In this document: positions 19,190 through 27,023 of the stretch, one piece after another
Position numbering within the stretch: the first letter of the stretch is position 1
Layout: every line of letters starts with the position of its first letter
Program-made: the position numbers and the translations under genes
Notes under the pieces: generated by a model
Database searches by the model: none
What the model was told of the DNA's origin: nothing
The model's input: only the letters and a program-made list of their open reading frames with translations
Assembly (NCBI GenBank): GCA_947456245.1
Contig: CANGPS010000008.1
Location: 16,748-80,747 of the forward strand
Length of the DNA: 64,000 bases
Reading direction: 5' to 3'
Source of the DNA: Acidimicrobiaceae bacterium
GTDB taxonomy: Bacteria > Actinomycetota > Acidimicrobiia > Acidimicrobiales > RAAP-2

Positions 19190-19397
19190 CCCGCTCCCGA
19201 GGGCATCGCCGAACCAACCGGTGGCCCAGGGTGCTGGTCAGGGCGGAAGTCTCATCAGTGGGAGCATGGATCCGTGAGCCCTCGGCTGGGGGCTGGATCC
19301 TCGCCGACGACTCCGGGCCTGTCTGGGCTCCGGCTGGGCATCGTTCCGTCATACCGCGAGTCGAGGTGATCGACGATTGGTCTTAGGAAACATTTAC
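19190..19397. other. Spacer with no gene recognised
   Basis: About 208 nt between the NHL fragment and the AT-rich promoter of the next gene. I find no good coding frame, tRNA or convincing hairpin. It may be decayed sequence of the NHL gene's 3' part. Confidence 0.5.
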
Positions 19398-19425
19398 TTG
19401 CCAATTGCCAATAAATATCTATGCT
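19398..19425 (+). promoter_or_regulatory. Sigma70-like promoter with 7-bp tandem repeat
   Basis: TTGCCA (19398-19403), 16-nt spacer, TATGCT (19420-19425). TTGCCAA is repeated in tandem (19398-19404 and 19405-19411), so the -35 lies in a direct repeat that could bind a regulator. The local AT-richness is unlike the surroundings. Confidence 0.55.
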
Positions 19426-19454
19426 GGTCGCATCTGCAATCGAGGGGATGGATC

Positions 19455-20729
19455 ATGAGGATGCGAAGCCAGCGGACGTCGAAGCAAGGATCGAGATTCG
19501 CGAGGTCGTTCACAGCGATCGTGGCAAGTGTCGCGCTCTCGACGACATTGACCGCCTGCTCCACATCTGGCTCATCGTCGACTGGCAGCTCGCCGAAGGT
19601 CTCGAGCCTCACGTTCACTGCTGCGAAGGCGTACACGCCAAAGGGGATCAACGGTGGCACGGATGACTACCACTGCACCCTGGTCGACCCGCACGTCACC
19701 GACAACTCGTTCATCGTGTCGAGCCAGTTCTTCCCGGGCACCGGGAAGTCGGTGGCGGAGGTCCACCACGCCATCTTGTTCCTCGTGCCACCGAGCTTGG
19801 TCAAGGCCGCCAAGACCGCCGATGATCACGGCAAGGGCTGGACGTGCTTCGGTGAGCCGCCGGTCCTCGGCACGGGGATCAAGCAGTTCCTCTCCATGCC
19901 CTGGCTCAGCGCATGGGCTCCTGGGCACGGAAAGGACGTGATGCCGGCGACGACTGGCACTCCGATCCCCAAGGGGAGCCTCATCATCATGCAGGTCCAC
20001 TACAACCTGTTGGCGGGAGACCTCCCGGTCACCCCGCACGTGCAGCTCGACACGGTGCCGGCGTCAGCCAATCTGCGGCCCACCTCGATCCAGCCCCTGG
20101 TGTCCGTGCCCAATGTTCCCTGCCCGACGGGCGTGGACGGTCCGCTCTGCGACCGAGCGGCGGAGCTGGCGAACCTCGAGAGCCGCTTCGGGGCGTACAT
20201 GACGGCGTTCGATGCAGGCATCGAGAGGATCTGTGGCAATGATCCGTCCAACCCGCCGATCGGGAACACCACGACGTGCACCTGGAGGGTCAGGAAGGCT
20301 GGCTACATCGTCCGCACCGCCCCGCACATGCACCTCCTGGGCAAGTCGATGTCCATCACGCTCAACGCGGGCACCGCAGGCGAGAAGACGGTGATGGACG
20401 TGCCCAACTACAACTTCGACTACCAGAAGGCCACCAACATCACGCCATGGATCAAGGTGGCCGCAGGAGACACGCTCAAGGTCAGCTGCACCTTCGATCC
20501 GACCCTCGCCCAGAAGCTGCCGCAGCTGCGCAACGTCGCCCCGCACTTCGTCACCTGGGGCGATGGGACGTCAGACGAGATGTGCCTCGGTCTGGTCTGG
20601 GAGGTTCCGCTCAAGGGCGACACCAAGGTGGACTGGAAGAACCCGACGGGCGGGATCGAGATCGGCGGGCCGCCAGGCGGCCGGCCTCCGGGTGGCGCCG
20701 GCGGATCGAGGCCTCCCGGGGCTCCGTGA
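19455..20729 (+). CDS. Lipoprotein of copper type II ascorbate-dependent monooxygenase (PHM/DBH) type
   Basis: 424 residues. The N-terminus is basic, then hydrophobic, ending in lipobox LTAC with lipidated C35, so it is exported and membrane-anchored. The catalytic core carries both copper sites expected of the PHM/DBM fold. CuH ligands are H104-H105 (EVHHAI) and H182 (MQVHYN); CuM ligands are H291-x-H293 (APHMHLLG) and M376 in SDEMC. Characterised relatives hydroxylate peptides or catecholamines at a C-H bond. The substrate here is unknown. A Pro/Gly-rich tail of about 20 residues ends the protein. Start ATG 19455 has the Shine-Dalgarno GAGGGGAT upstream. Confidence 0.75.
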   Translation: MRMRSQRTSKQGSRFARSFTAIVASVALSTTLTACSTSGSSSTGSSPKVSSLTFTAAKAYTPKGINGGTDDYHCTLVDPHVTDNSFIVSSQFFPGTGKSVAEVHHAILFLVPPSLVKAAKTADDHGKGWTCFGEPPVLGTGIKQFLSMPWLSAWAPGHGKDVMPATTGTPIPKGSLIIMQVHYNLLAGDLPVTPHVQLDTVPASANLRPTSIQPLVSVPNVPCPTGVDGPLCDRAAELANLESRFGAYMTAFDAGIERICGNDPSNPPIGNTTTCTWRVRKAGYIVRTAPHMHLLGKSMSITLNAGTAGEKTVMDVPNYNFDYQKATNITPWIKVAAGDTLKVSCTFDPTLAQKLPQLRNVAPHFVTWGDGTSDEMCLGLVWEVPLKGDTKVDWKNPTGGIEIGGPPGGRPPGGAGGSRPPGAP

Positions 20730-20746
20730 CCCGATCCGGAATCGGG
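20730..20746 (+). terminator. Hairpin directly after the copper lipoprotein gene
   Basis: CCCGAT (20730-20735), loop CCGGA, ATCGGG (20741-20746), starting on the base after the stop codon. Confidence 0.45.
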
Positions 20747-20786
20747 CCCATGTACACAGGGATCGTCTGCTCCGGCGGCTGACCGA

Positions 20787-20811
20787 TCGACCTGCCGCTG
20801 CGGCAGGTCGA
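20787..20811 (+). terminator. Strong 11-bp hairpin, probable terminator
   Basis: TCGACCTGCCG (20787-20797) and CGGCAGGTCGA (20801-20811) form a perfect 11-bp stem with a 3-nt loop. No T-run follows, as is usual in GC-rich genomes. The rest of 20747-20923 holds nothing I recognise. Confidence 0.6.
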
Positions 20812-20923
20812 GGGTCGGCACACCGGCGCCACATGGGCGTCATCGGGGCTCCGTGCGAACCGACGTCGAGGAGGGGCCAGCCGGCCCATGGTGGCCCTGG
20901 CGGAAGCCGTGCGGAGCGACCGT

Positions 20924-20929
20924 TATCAT
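20924..20929 (+). promoter_or_regulatory. Possible -10 for tRNA-Met
   Basis: TATCAT, 21 nt before the mature tRNA 5' end. Confidence 0.35.
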
Positions 20930-20950
20930 CGGCACTCGAGCAGTTCTCGA

Positions 20951-21023
20951 GGGGTCGTAGCTCAGTGGTCAGAGCAGGGGACTCATAATCCCTCGGTCGT
21001 GGGTTCGATCCCCACCGGCCCTA
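20951..21023 (+). tRNA. tRNA-Met (CAT), elongator type
   Basis: Acceptor GGGGTCG pairs with CGGCCCT (21016-21022) with G-T pairs at the first and fifth positions. D stem GCTC/GAGC, anticodon stem GGGGA/TCCCT, loop CTCATAA with anticodon CAT at 20984-20986, T stem GTGGG/CCCAC. The anticodon stem lacks the three G-C pairs next to the loop that mark initiator tRNA. A lysidine-modified tRNA-Ile2 cannot be ruled out. CCA is not encoded. Confidence 0.88.
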
Positions 21024-21049
21024 CGTCAGCGTGAGTGGAGGAGAGCGAG

Positions 21050-21472
21050 ATGGAGATTCGCCGGGAGGTGCCCATCGAGGTGAGCTCCGAGGCGGCCTGG
21101 GCCGCGTTGATCGACGTGGCGGCGTGGCCGACGTGGACCCCCACGATGTCCTCCGTCGCCGCCCTCGGGTCGGGTGACCTCTGCGTCGGCGCCCGCTATG
21201 CCATCGCCCAGCCGAAGCTGCCCCGCCTGACGTGGGTGGTGACGGAGCTGACCGTCGGCGCCAGCTTCGTCTGGGAGGCGAGGTCGCCGGGCCTGCGCAC
21301 GGTCGCCGAGCATCGGGTCGAGGCCCGAGGACCCGCTTCGTGCACGGTGACCCTGGTGCTCCGGCAGACCGGCGTGCTCGCCGGCCTCAGCTCGCTGCTC
21401 ACCGGTCGCCGGACCGAGCAGATGGTGGCGACCGAGGCGACGTCGCTCAAGGCGCACCTCGAAGCAGCCTGA
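21050..21472 (+). CDS. SRPBCC (START-like) family protein
   Basis: 140 residues. The opening IRREVPIEVSSEAAWAALIDVAAWPTWTPTMSSV is typical of the polyketide cyclase/dehydrase SRPBCC fold (sheet, then helix with the P..W..W pattern), a hydrophobic-ligand cavity family. Start ATG 21050 has a strong GGAGGAGAG ribosome-binding site; a GTG upstream at 21035 would place that site inside the gene. It stands alone between tRNA-Met and moaA. No specific function can be assigned. Confidence 0.75.
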   Translation: MEIRREVPIEVSSEAAWAALIDVAAWPTWTPTMSSVAALGSGDLCVGARYAIAQPKLPRLTWVVTELTVGASFVWEARSPGLRTVAEHRVEARGPASCTVTLVLRQTGVLAGLSSLLTGRRTEQMVATEATSLKAHLEAA

Positions 21473-21510
21473 TCGACGACCAGCCGGTCGCCGGGCACAG
21501 GGATCTAAGA

Positions 21511-21532
21511 GAATCCTCATCGGATTCTCATC
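21511..21532 (+). promoter_or_regulatory. Two 11-bp-period direct repeats before moaA (candidate activator site)
   Basis: TCCTCATC (21514-21521) and TTCTCATC (21525-21532) are spaced exactly 11 bp, start to start. The first lies in GAATCCTCATCG (21511-21522), a 12-mer found identically at 26207-26218. The pair ends 22 nt before the -10, where an OmpR/PhoB-type activator would sit. Confidence 0.6.
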
Positions 21533-21553
21533 AATTCGCCACGATGGTTCTCG

Positions 21554-21559
21554 TAGTGT
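21554..21559 (+). promoter_or_regulatory. -10 element for moaA
   Basis: TAGTGT, 6 nt before ATG 21566. No good -35 is seen, consistent with activator dependence. Confidence 0.5.
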
Positions 21560-21565
21560 TCGCCT

Positions 21566-22567
21566 ATGGCCAAGACGGAGGGGGACCGGGTGCTGGTGGA
21601 CGGCTACGGCCGCATCGCCCGCGACCTGCGAATCTCGGTCACCGATCGCTGCGATCTGCGATGCCAGTACTGCATGCCCGAGGAGGGGCTCGACTGGCTC
21701 GACGCGGACGAGCAGCTGAGCTTCGCCGAGATCGAGCGGCTGGCTGGGATCTTCGTCAGCCTCGGCATCGAGTCGATCCGGCTCACCGGCGGTGAGCCGC
21801 TGGTGCGTGCCAGGTTGACCGATCTGGTCGCCGCCCTCTCAGGTCTGGGCCTTGAGGACCTGTCGCTCACGACCAACGCCACCTCGCTCGAGCGCCACGC
21901 CGCTCGGCTCAAGGAGGCGGGCCTCGATCGGGTCAACGTGAGCCTCGATTCGCTGCTGTCCCACCGCTTCGCGGAGATCACGCGCCGCGACGCGCTCGAC
22001 AAGGTCCTCCGCGGCGTGGGTGCCGCCCTCGAAGCAGGCCTGTCCCCGGTGAAGATCAACTGCGTCGTGGTGGCCGGCACGAACGATGACGAGATCCTCG
22101 ACTTCGTGGACTTCGCCCGCAGCACCGGGTGCGAGGTCAGGTTCATCGAGAACATGCCCATCGGGGCCGATGGGAGGTGGCATGCCGACAGCGTGGTGCC
22201 TGCAGCGCGGATCGTGGAGCTGATCGAGGACGTCCACTCTCTGCTGCCCGTCGTGAGGGGGTCGGCTCCAGCGGCCTCCTACCGGTTCGCCGACGGCTCG
22301 GCTGGCGGCGTGGGCGTGGTGGCGAGCGTGACCGAACCGTTCTGCTCTGACTGCGATCGCCTGCGGTTGACGGCCGACGGCAACCTGCGGACCTGTCTGT
22401 TCGCCCACGAGGAGACCGACCTGCGCACCCCCATGCGTGCCGGCGCCTCTGACGATGAGCTCCGTGCGGTGATCCTCTCCTCGGTCTCGGACAAGGGCCC
22501 CGGCCACGCCATCGGCCAGATGGGGTTCCGTCAGCCCGTGCGGGTCATGTCCAGGATCGGCGGATGA
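21566..22567 (+). CDS. moaA: GTP 3',8-cyclase MoaA (molybdenum cofactor biosynthesis)
   Basis: 333 residues, radical SAM enzyme for the first step of pterin formation from GTP, working with MoaC. The SAM cluster cysteines are C29, C33 and C36 in DRCDLRCQYC. The second, substrate-binding cluster is in CSDCDRLRLTADGNLRTC. The protein ends in the double glycine needed for activity. It is the first gene of a six-gene operon with moeA (ATGA overlap), moaD, moaE, xdhC and mocA. The start directly follows a -10 element preceded by direct repeats. Confidence 0.95.
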   Translation: MAKTEGDRVLVDGYGRIARDLRISVTDRCDLRCQYCMPEEGLDWLDADEQLSFAEIERLAGIFVSLGIESIRLTGGEPLVRARLTDLVAALSGLGLEDLSLTTNATSLERHAARLKEAGLDRVNVSLDSLLSHRFAEITRRDALDKVLRGVGAALEAGLSPVKINCVVVAGTNDDEILDFVDFARSTGCEVRFIENMPIGADGRWHADSVVPAARIVELIEDVHSLLPVVRGSAPAASYRFADGSAGGVGVVASVTEPFCSDCDRLRLTADGNLRTCLFAHEETDLRTPMRAGASDDELRAVILSSVSDKGPGHAIGQMGFRQPVRVMSRIGG

Positions 22568-23766
22568 GCACCCGATCGTCGATGCGTCGTGAGGTCAGCA
22601 CAGAGGAGCTCGAGGCCCCGCTGCTGTCCTATGGCGATGCGGTGGCATGGATCGCCCAGCACTTCATCCCGCTCCCGGCGCGTGCGATGCCGCTGGCCGC
22701 CTGCCTCGGAACCGTGCTGATGGAAGACGTCGTGGCCGTCGATGACATCCCGAACTTCGACAACTCAGGCATGGACGGATACGCCGTCCGGTCGTCGGAC
22801 TGTGCTGGTCCGGCGACGCTGCTCGAGGTTGGGGAAGTGATCGCGCCTGGCTCGGCTGTCAAGGTGATGACCGGCCAGCCGATCCCCGACGGTGCCGATG
22901 CCGTCGTCCCCTGGGAGGCGACGATCTCGAGGGACGATGGCCGCATCGAGGTCACGGCCCCGATCGATGCGGGCCAGTTCGTTCGCCTGCGGGGCTCGGA
23001 CATCGCCGAGGGGACGCCGGTGCTGGGCGCCGGCACCACGGTGGGTCCCGTCGAGATCGGCATCGCCGCCGCGCTGGGTCGAACTGAGCTCCTCGTCGTG
23101 GCCAAGCCGAGGGTGGGGGTGCTCTCGACTGGCGATGAGCTCGTCGGGGTCACCGAGGAGCTCGGCCGAGGTCGGGTCCGCGACAGCAATGGGCCGATGC
23201 TCGTGGCTGCGGCCACGCAGCTGGGTGCTGAGGTCACCGGTGTGGCCGTGGCTCCTGACGATCCGGCGGCCATCAGTGCGGCCCTGCATCGGCTCGCCGA
23301 GGACGCCGACCTCGTGGTGTCCAGCGGTGGGGCGAGCGTCGGCGAGCGGGACTGGCTGCGGAGCATCCTCGCGTCAGAGGGGGAGCTGGCCCTCTGGCGG
23401 GTGGCGATGCGACCTGGAAAGCCCGTCGCCATCGGGCGGATCGCTGGTGCGGTGGTGGTCGTCCTCCCGGGCAATCCGGGGGCTGTGGCGGCATGCAGCC
23501 ACGTCGTGCTCGGTCGAGCGCTCCGAGCGATGGCTGGGGGTCTGATCGAGCCGTCGACCGTCACCGGTGTCCTCGAGGAGGACCTCGACGGCGACGCCGA
23601 GCGCACCGTGATCCACCCGGTGCGCATCGACGGTGGTGCCGTGCGGCCCGCAGCGAGCAAGTCCAGCCAGTCGCTCTCGAACGCGGTCGGGATGGATGGT
23701 TGGCTGATCGTCCCGCCGGGTGGCCTGAAGGCGGGTGTCGTGGTCGAGGTCGAGGCGCTGCCATGA
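22564..23766 (+). CDS. moeA: Molybdopterin molybdenumtransferase MoeA
   Basis: 400 residues. MoeA inserts molybdate into adenylylated molybdopterin. Typical blocks are DIPNFDNSGMDGYAVRSSD near residue 60, STGDEL (GVLSTGDELV), DSNGPML, VVSSGGASVGERDW and the PGNPGAVAAC segment. Domain order (MoeA-N, MoCF-type domain III, C-terminal beta barrel) matches the family. It overlaps moaA by ATGA and moaD by ATGA, so expression is tightly coupled. Mycobacteria often carry two MoeA proteins; only one is in this window. Confidence 0.93.
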   Translation: MSTRSSMRREVSTEELEAPLLSYGDAVAWIAQHFIPLPARAMPLAACLGTVLMEDVVAVDDIPNFDNSGMDGYAVRSSDCAGPATLLEVGEVIAPGSAVKVMTGQPIPDGADAVVPWEATISRDDGRIEVTAPIDAGQFVRLRGSDIAEGTPVLGAGTTVGPVEIGIAAALGRTELLVVAKPRVGVLSTGDELVGVTEELGRGRVRDSNGPMLVAAATQLGAEVTGVAVAPDDPAAISAALHRLAEDADLVVSSGGASVGERDWLRSILASEGELALWRVAMRPGKPVAIGRIAGAVVVVLPGNPGAVAACSHVVLGRALRAMAGGLIEPSTVTGVLEEDLDGDAERTVIHPVRIDGGAVRPAASKSSQSLSNAVGMDGWLIVPPGGLKAGVVVEVEALP

Positions 23767-24008
23767 CCGAGGTCCTGTTCTTCGCCCGAGCCCGGGAGGT
23801 TGCCGGGACCTCACGCCAGGTCTTCGAGGGCGAGACGGTGGCTGAGATCATCTCGGCGGCGGTCGATCGGTTTGGTCCCGAGCTCGCTGAGGTCTGCGCC
23901 ACCGCCTCGTTCGTGGTCGATGGTGAGATGATCCTGCGCTCTGAGCTCGCCACGGCGCACCCAGGGAGCGAGATGGCGGTGCTGCCTCCGGTCTCGGGGG
24001 GTGCGTGA
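23763..24008 (+). CDS. moaD: Molybdopterin synthase sulfur carrier MoaD, with extra C-terminal Ala
   Basis: 81-residue ubiquitin-like sulfur carrier. MoaD carries a thiocarboxylate on its C-terminal Gly and donates sulfur to the pterin within MoaE. Sequence starts MTEVLFFARAREVAG and ends VLPPVSGGA. The family normally ends in GG. Here one alanine follows, read directly from GGG GGT GCG TGA, so either a peptidase trims it or this MoaD is altered. The ATG overlaps the moeA stop, and its stop overlaps the moaE GTG. Confidence 0.88.
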   Translation: MTEVLFFARAREVAGTSRQVFEGETVAEIISAAVDRFGPELAEVCATASFVVDGEMILRSELATAHPGSEMAVLPPVSGGA

Positions 24009-24436
24009 GCATGGAGCCGACCATCGTCGTCGGTCTCGAGTCGTCGGCTCTCGACGCCGCTGGCCTCGTCGAGAAGGTGCGGTGTGCCGCCGCTGGGGGA
24101 CTCGTGGTCTTCGAGGGGACCACGCGCTCGCCCAACCATGGCGTCGACGTCATCGCGCTCGACTACGAGGCCTGGGAGGAGCGGGTCCCCCAGCAGCTCG
24201 CGGGCATCGCTGCGGAGGTGGCGCAGGCCCACGGGCTGCTCGGGGCCGTCGGGGTGCATCGCATCGGCCGCGTGGCGGTGGGGGAGGCAGCCGTCGTGGT
24301 CGTCGCTGCCGCCGCCCATCGGGATGCGGCATTCGCCGGAGCTCGGGAGCTGATCGATCGGATCAAGTCGGAGGCGTGGATCTGGAAGCGCGAGATCCGG
24401 CCCGACGGATCGGTCTGGGTGGAGGGCTGCGAATGA
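24005..24436 (+). CDS. moaE: Molybdopterin synthase catalytic subunit MoaE
   Basis: 143 residues from GTG 24005, which overlaps the moaD stop; ATG 24011 is an equally good start. MoaE binds precursor Z and receives sulfur from MoaD. Conserved features are FEGTTR near residue 38, the RIGRVAVGEAAVVV strand, and the C-terminal RIKSEAWIWKRE with the active-site lysines. It lies directly after its partner gene. Confidence 0.92.
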   Translation: MSMEPTIVVGLESSALDAAGLVEKVRCAAAGGLVVFEGTTRSPNHGVDVIALDYEAWEERVPQQLAGIAAEVAQAHGLLGAVGVHRIGRVAVGEAAVVVVAAAAHRDAAFAGARELIDRIKSEAWIWKREIRPDGSVWVEGCE

Positions 24437-24484
24437 GCCCCGCAGGCCTCGACGGGCCGCGCCGAGCGCACCTGGAGGTCCGTC

Positions 24485-25588
24485 GTGGACGATGAGCTCG
24501 ATGAGATCGTCCGGCGCCACCGCGTCGGCCAGCGCCTCGCGCTGGCCACGGTGGTGCGGACATGGGCGTCGTCGCCGCGTCCGGCCGGGGCGATGATGGC
24601 CGTGTCCGAGGATGGCGATGTCATCGGCAGCGTCAGCGGGGGCTGCGTCGAGGGTGCGGTGTACGAGACGGCGCAGCGGGTGCTGGCCGGTGCACCGGCC
24701 AGCGTGGAGCACTACGGCGTGTCCGATGGCGACGCGTTCGAGGTCGGGCTGAGCTGTGGCGGGCAGATCGACGTCTTCGTGGAGCCGGCTACCTCCGAGG
24801 CCATCGAGCTGCTTTCCGCCGGACTCCAGGCTCGTCGGGCACAGGAGCGGGTGGCGCTGGCCACGGTGGTCAGGGGCCCGCTGGCCGGCCGGCGGTTGCT
24901 GCTGACGACGTCGGGTGGCTCCGGCAGCCTCGGGGTCGATGAGCTCGATCAGGCCGCCGTCGCGCTCTCTGAGCAGCTGCATGCTCAGGGTGGTCGCGGC
25001 TCGACGTTCGATGGCGTGGCGGCCGCGCCGGGGGCAGAGGTGTTCGTCCACCCCCTCGCCCCAGCAGCGGACCTGCTGATCTTCGGAGCCATCGACTATG
25101 CGAGTGCGCTGGCGCGGATCGGTCGGTTCCTCGGCTACCGGGTCACCGTCTGCGATGCACGGGCAACGTTCACCACCGAGCAGCGGTTCCCTGACGCCCA
25201 CGAGGTGGTGGTCGACTGGCCCCATCGGTTCCTCGAGTCGTTTCCGGTCGCTGCGTCCACGGCGATCTGCGTGCTGACCCATGATCCGAAGTACGACGTG
25301 CCGGCCCTGGTGGCCGCTCTCAAGAGCGACGCTGGCTACGTGGGGGCCATGGGAAGCCGTTCGACCACCGAGAAGCGCTCTGCGCTCCTGATCGAGGCTG
25401 GGGTCACGCAGGAGGAGCTCGCTCGGCTGCGCGCTCCGATCGGCCTGGACCTTGGTGCGTCCTCTCCTGAGGAGACGGCGGTGTCGATCGCCGCCGAGAT
25501 CATCGCCAGCCGCCATGGGTCGTCGGGCGCCCCGCTCGCAGCGGGGACCGGGCCGATCCACGACGTGCGCGGCCTGCAGGACCCGTGA
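24485..25588 (+). CDS. XdhC/CoxI-family molybdenum cofactor maturation protein
   Basis: 367 residues. XdhC binds molybdenum cofactor and helps its sulfuration and insertion into xanthine-dehydrogenase-type enzymes. The N-terminal XdhC domain has TWASSPRPAGAMMAV, SGGCVEGAVYE and SCGG. The C-terminal Rossmann part has IFGAIDYASALARIGRFLGY and YVGAMGSRSTTEKR. Start GTG 24485 has the Shine-Dalgarno GGAGG, after a 48-nt gap. Presence here fits a client hydroxylase encoded just downstream (26322-29179). Confidence 0.88.
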   Translation: MDDELDEIVRRHRVGQRLALATVVRTWASSPRPAGAMMAVSEDGDVIGSVSGGCVEGAVYETAQRVLAGAPASVEHYGVSDGDAFEVGLSCGGQIDVFVEPATSEAIELLSAGLQARRAQERVALATVVRGPLAGRRLLLTTSGGSGSLGVDELDQAAVALSEQLHAQGGRGSTFDGVAAAPGAEVFVHPLAPAADLLIFGAIDYASALARIGRFLGYRVTVCDARATFTTEQRFPDAHEVVVDWPHRFLESFPVAASTAICVLTHDPKYDVPALVAALKSDAGYVGAMGSRSTTEKRSALLIEAGVTQEELARLRAPIGLDLGASSPEETAVSIAAEIIASRHGSSGAPLAAGTGPIHDVRGLQDP

Positions 25589-26169
25589 GGCCGCCGGTCG
25601 GGCTCGTGCTGGCGGCGGGCGCGGGTCGGCGCTTCGGTGGACCGAAGGCGGAGCTCGTCATCGCCGGCGAGCGGCTGGTCGACCGTGCGGTCGGCATCCT
25701 GCGCGACGGAGGGGTCGAGGACGTCATCGTCATCACGAACTCGACGGACCTCGACGTGCCATCGGCGCGTCAGGTGCTGGTCAACGAGGCGGCGATGACG
25801 GGCATGGGCTCGTCGCTGCGCTCCGGCCTCCTGGCCGCCGACCACCTCGGAGCAGGTGCTGCGGTGATCCTCCTGGTGGATCAGCCGCTGGTCGCGCCCG
25901 AGGCTGTCTCGCTCCTGGTCGCGGCGGCCGACGGCCCCGGGTGTCTGGTGCAGGCGTCCTATGGGGGGAGGCGAGGGCACCCGGTGCTCATCGGGTCCGC
26001 TCACTTCGCTGCCGTCGCTGATGGGGCAGAGGGTGACGAGGGGGCGAGGCGATACCTCGAGCGTGCTCATCGGTCGGGCCGGCTCGCCATCGTGGAGACA
26101 CCCGGCGACCCGAGGGACATCGACACGCCTGACGACGCCATGGCGATCGAGCTGCTCCTCTCACGCTGA
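25585..26169 (+). CDS. MobA/MocA-like molybdopterin nucleotidyltransferase
   Basis: 194 residues, GTG start overlapping the xdhC stop. NTP-transferase fold: GLVLAAGAGRRFGGPKAEL (nucleotide-binding glycine loop and Lys), LLVDQPLVAPEAV with the metal-binding Asp, and YGGRRGHPVLI. Family neighbours are MocA (CTP:molybdopterin cytidylyltransferase) and MobA (GMP). Beside XdhC and a xanthine-oxidase-type enzyme, the cytidylyl activity giving MCD cofactor is more likely. That is an inference from context. Confidence 0.8.
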   Translation: MRPPVGLVLAAGAGRRFGGPKAELVIAGERLVDRAVGILRDGGVEDVIVITNSTDLDVPSARQVLVNEAAMTGMGSSLRSGLLAADHLGAGAAVILLVDQPLVAPEAVSLLVAAADGPGCLVQASYGGRRGHPVLIGSAHFAAVADGAEGDEGARRYLERAHRSGRLAIVETPGDPRDIDTPDDAMAIELLLSR

Positions 26170-26206
26170 GGCGATCAAAGATCGCGACTGCGGCGTTGCC
26201 TTGAGC

Positions 26207-26239
26207 GAATCCTCATCGTCCTCTCATCGTCCTCTCATC
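26207..26239 (+). promoter_or_regulatory. Three 11-bp-period direct repeats before the molybdenum hydroxylase operon
   Basis: TCCTCATC (26210-26217), CTCTCATC (26221-26228) and CTCTCATC (26232-26239), each shifted by exactly 11 bp. The array opens with the same GAATCCTCATCG 12-mer as the moaA site. No clear -10 is visible after it; TAGGGG at 26265 is the closest. Confidence 0.6.
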
Positions 26240-26321
26240 TTGGTCAAGACAATGAGGGCAGTGGTAGGGGGGACCTCCTCTCATGCCAGGTGGTGAAGCG
26301 CAGTCCGGAGCAAGGTAAGCG

Positions 26322-27022
<701 letters not shown>

Positions 27023-27023
<1 letters not shown>

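Noticed and set aside
18970..19386. Extra plus-strand frame over the end of the NHL fragment and the spacer
   Set aside because: Composition and lack of any motif fit a shadow frame; it has no ribosome-binding site or promoter of its own.
21473..21565. A molybdenum-cofactor riboswitch before moaA
   Set aside because: The -10 ends 6 nt before the ATG, leaving no room for a structured leader; direct repeats explain the conserved bases better.
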